Part shown: piece by piece, positions 63,782 through 64,000 of the stretch
Layout: each line of letters begins with the position of its first letter
Position numbering within the stretch: the stretch's first letter is position 1
Assembly (NCBI RefSeq): GCF_014596475.1
Contig: NZ_MECJ01000028.1
Coordinates: forward strand, 620,001-684,000
DNA from: Streptomyces sp. CBMA152
GTDB taxonomy: Bacteria; Actinomycetota; Actinomycetes; Streptomycetales; Streptomycetaceae
Direction of reading: 5' to 3'
Length of the DNA: 64,000 bases
The notes under the pieces: generated by a model
Database searches by the model: none
Told to the model about the DNA's origin: nothing
The model's input: the letters and a program-made list of their open reading frames with translations, nothing else
Made by a program: the position numbers and the translations under genes

Positions 63782-64000
63782 TCAATTCAGCGGGAGCAGC
63801 ATGAAGATGTCGTCGCGGTCGTCCCCGGGCGCCACACGGATCGCGCCGGGCACCCGCCCGACCTCCTTGTAGCCGCAGGACGCGTAGAACCGCTCCAGGC
63901 CGAGCCCGCCCCGGCAGGTCAGGCGTATCGCCTCGACCCCGTCGAAGGAGCGGGCCGCGTCGGCGACGGCCGCCATCAGGTCCTGCCCGTACCCCTTGCC
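63782..64000 (-). CDS. GNAT acetyltransferase, 5' end beyond window
   Basis: Only the C-terminal 72 residues are present. The segment GKGYGQDLMAAVADAA at the window edge is the acetyl-CoA-binding loop, followed by FYASCGYKEVGRVPGAIRV, the typical end of a GNAT domain. The start and the N-terminus lie past 64000. Confidence 0.8.
   Translation of the reverse strand, partial: GKGYGQDLMAAVADAARSFDGVEAIRLTCRGGLGLERFYASCGYKEVGRVPGAIRVAPGDDRDDIFMLLPLN

Noticed and set aside
1..64000. tRNA, rRNA, transposase or integrase genes
   Set aside because: No cloverleaf with a typical T-loop, no rRNA segments and no DDE or recombinase signature were seen.

Overview
The window is high-GC actinobacterial DNA, almost certainly a Streptomyces chromosome. 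The GC content is very high, GTG and TTG starts are common, and gene ends show strong third-position GC bias. The gene content also fits: a futalosine menaquinone pathway, a complete 14-gene complex I operon, whiJ-type HATPase/XRE/DUF397 genes, DUF4229, Lipoprotein_15 and many secreted enzymes. I saw no rRNA, tRNA, transposase or integrase gene. Most of the window looks like core chromosome; the part that looks accessory is about 56.2-62.4 kb.

Layout. 0-5.8 kb: RarD-type permease, an MFS exporter divergent from an HxlR regulator, a secreted M28 aminopeptidase, and a flavodoxin-fold reductase behind a perfect 16-bp inverted repeat, facing a TetR gene. 6-10.6 kb: an ABC-2 exporter downstream of a LolA/RseB-like secreted protein, then a CHRD/DUF3455 secreted protein. 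10.7-20.2 kb: Lipoprotein_15 protein, long-chain polyprenyl diphosphate synthase, POT peptide transporter, CocE-type hydrolase, flavin monooxygenase-like protein, ATP-grasp ligase and fumarylacetoacetase. 20.5-22.4 kb: recQ. 22.6-38.6 kb: nuoN to nuoA on the minus strand, one tightly coupled operon with a Rex-type operator upstream of nuoA. 39.4-50.3 kb: an NlpC/P60 hydrolase, geranylgeranyl-reductase family protein, GNAT, glutaminase, menG, an imidazolonepropionase-like protein, mqnC, a receptor Ser/Thr kinase, a lipoprotein esterase and mqnA. 50.5-56.2 kb: cold-shock protein, acyl-CoA ligase divergent from an AraC regulator, secreted lipase and HSL-type esterase. 56.2-62.4 kb: two type I-E CRISPR arrays (15 and 12 repeats) with homologous leaders on either side of ugd, a 5'-truncated ricin-type lectin against the first array, a HATPase/XRE/DUF397 module and an intact lectin. 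The end holds a TetR regulator, a DUF4229 protein and a GNAT gene cut by the window edge.

How the genes fit together. The polyprenyl synthase, MqnA, MqnC, MenG and probably the geranylgeranyl-reductase family protein make, methylate and perhaps saturate menaquinone, which the neighbouring complex I reduces. This is a respiratory neighbourhood, and the Rex-like site fits redox control of nuo.

The main non-gene signal is a family of repeats. Two copies of about 345 bp are bounded by perfect 20-bp inverted ends and lie exactly between the stop codons of convergent genes. A 202-bp relative, several partial copies, a three-unit tandem array, and one half-copy read in frame inside the acyl-CoA ligase belong to the same family. 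The second main signal is the orphan CRISPR pair: no cas gene is visible in the window, and the repeat variants record the order in which one array grew.
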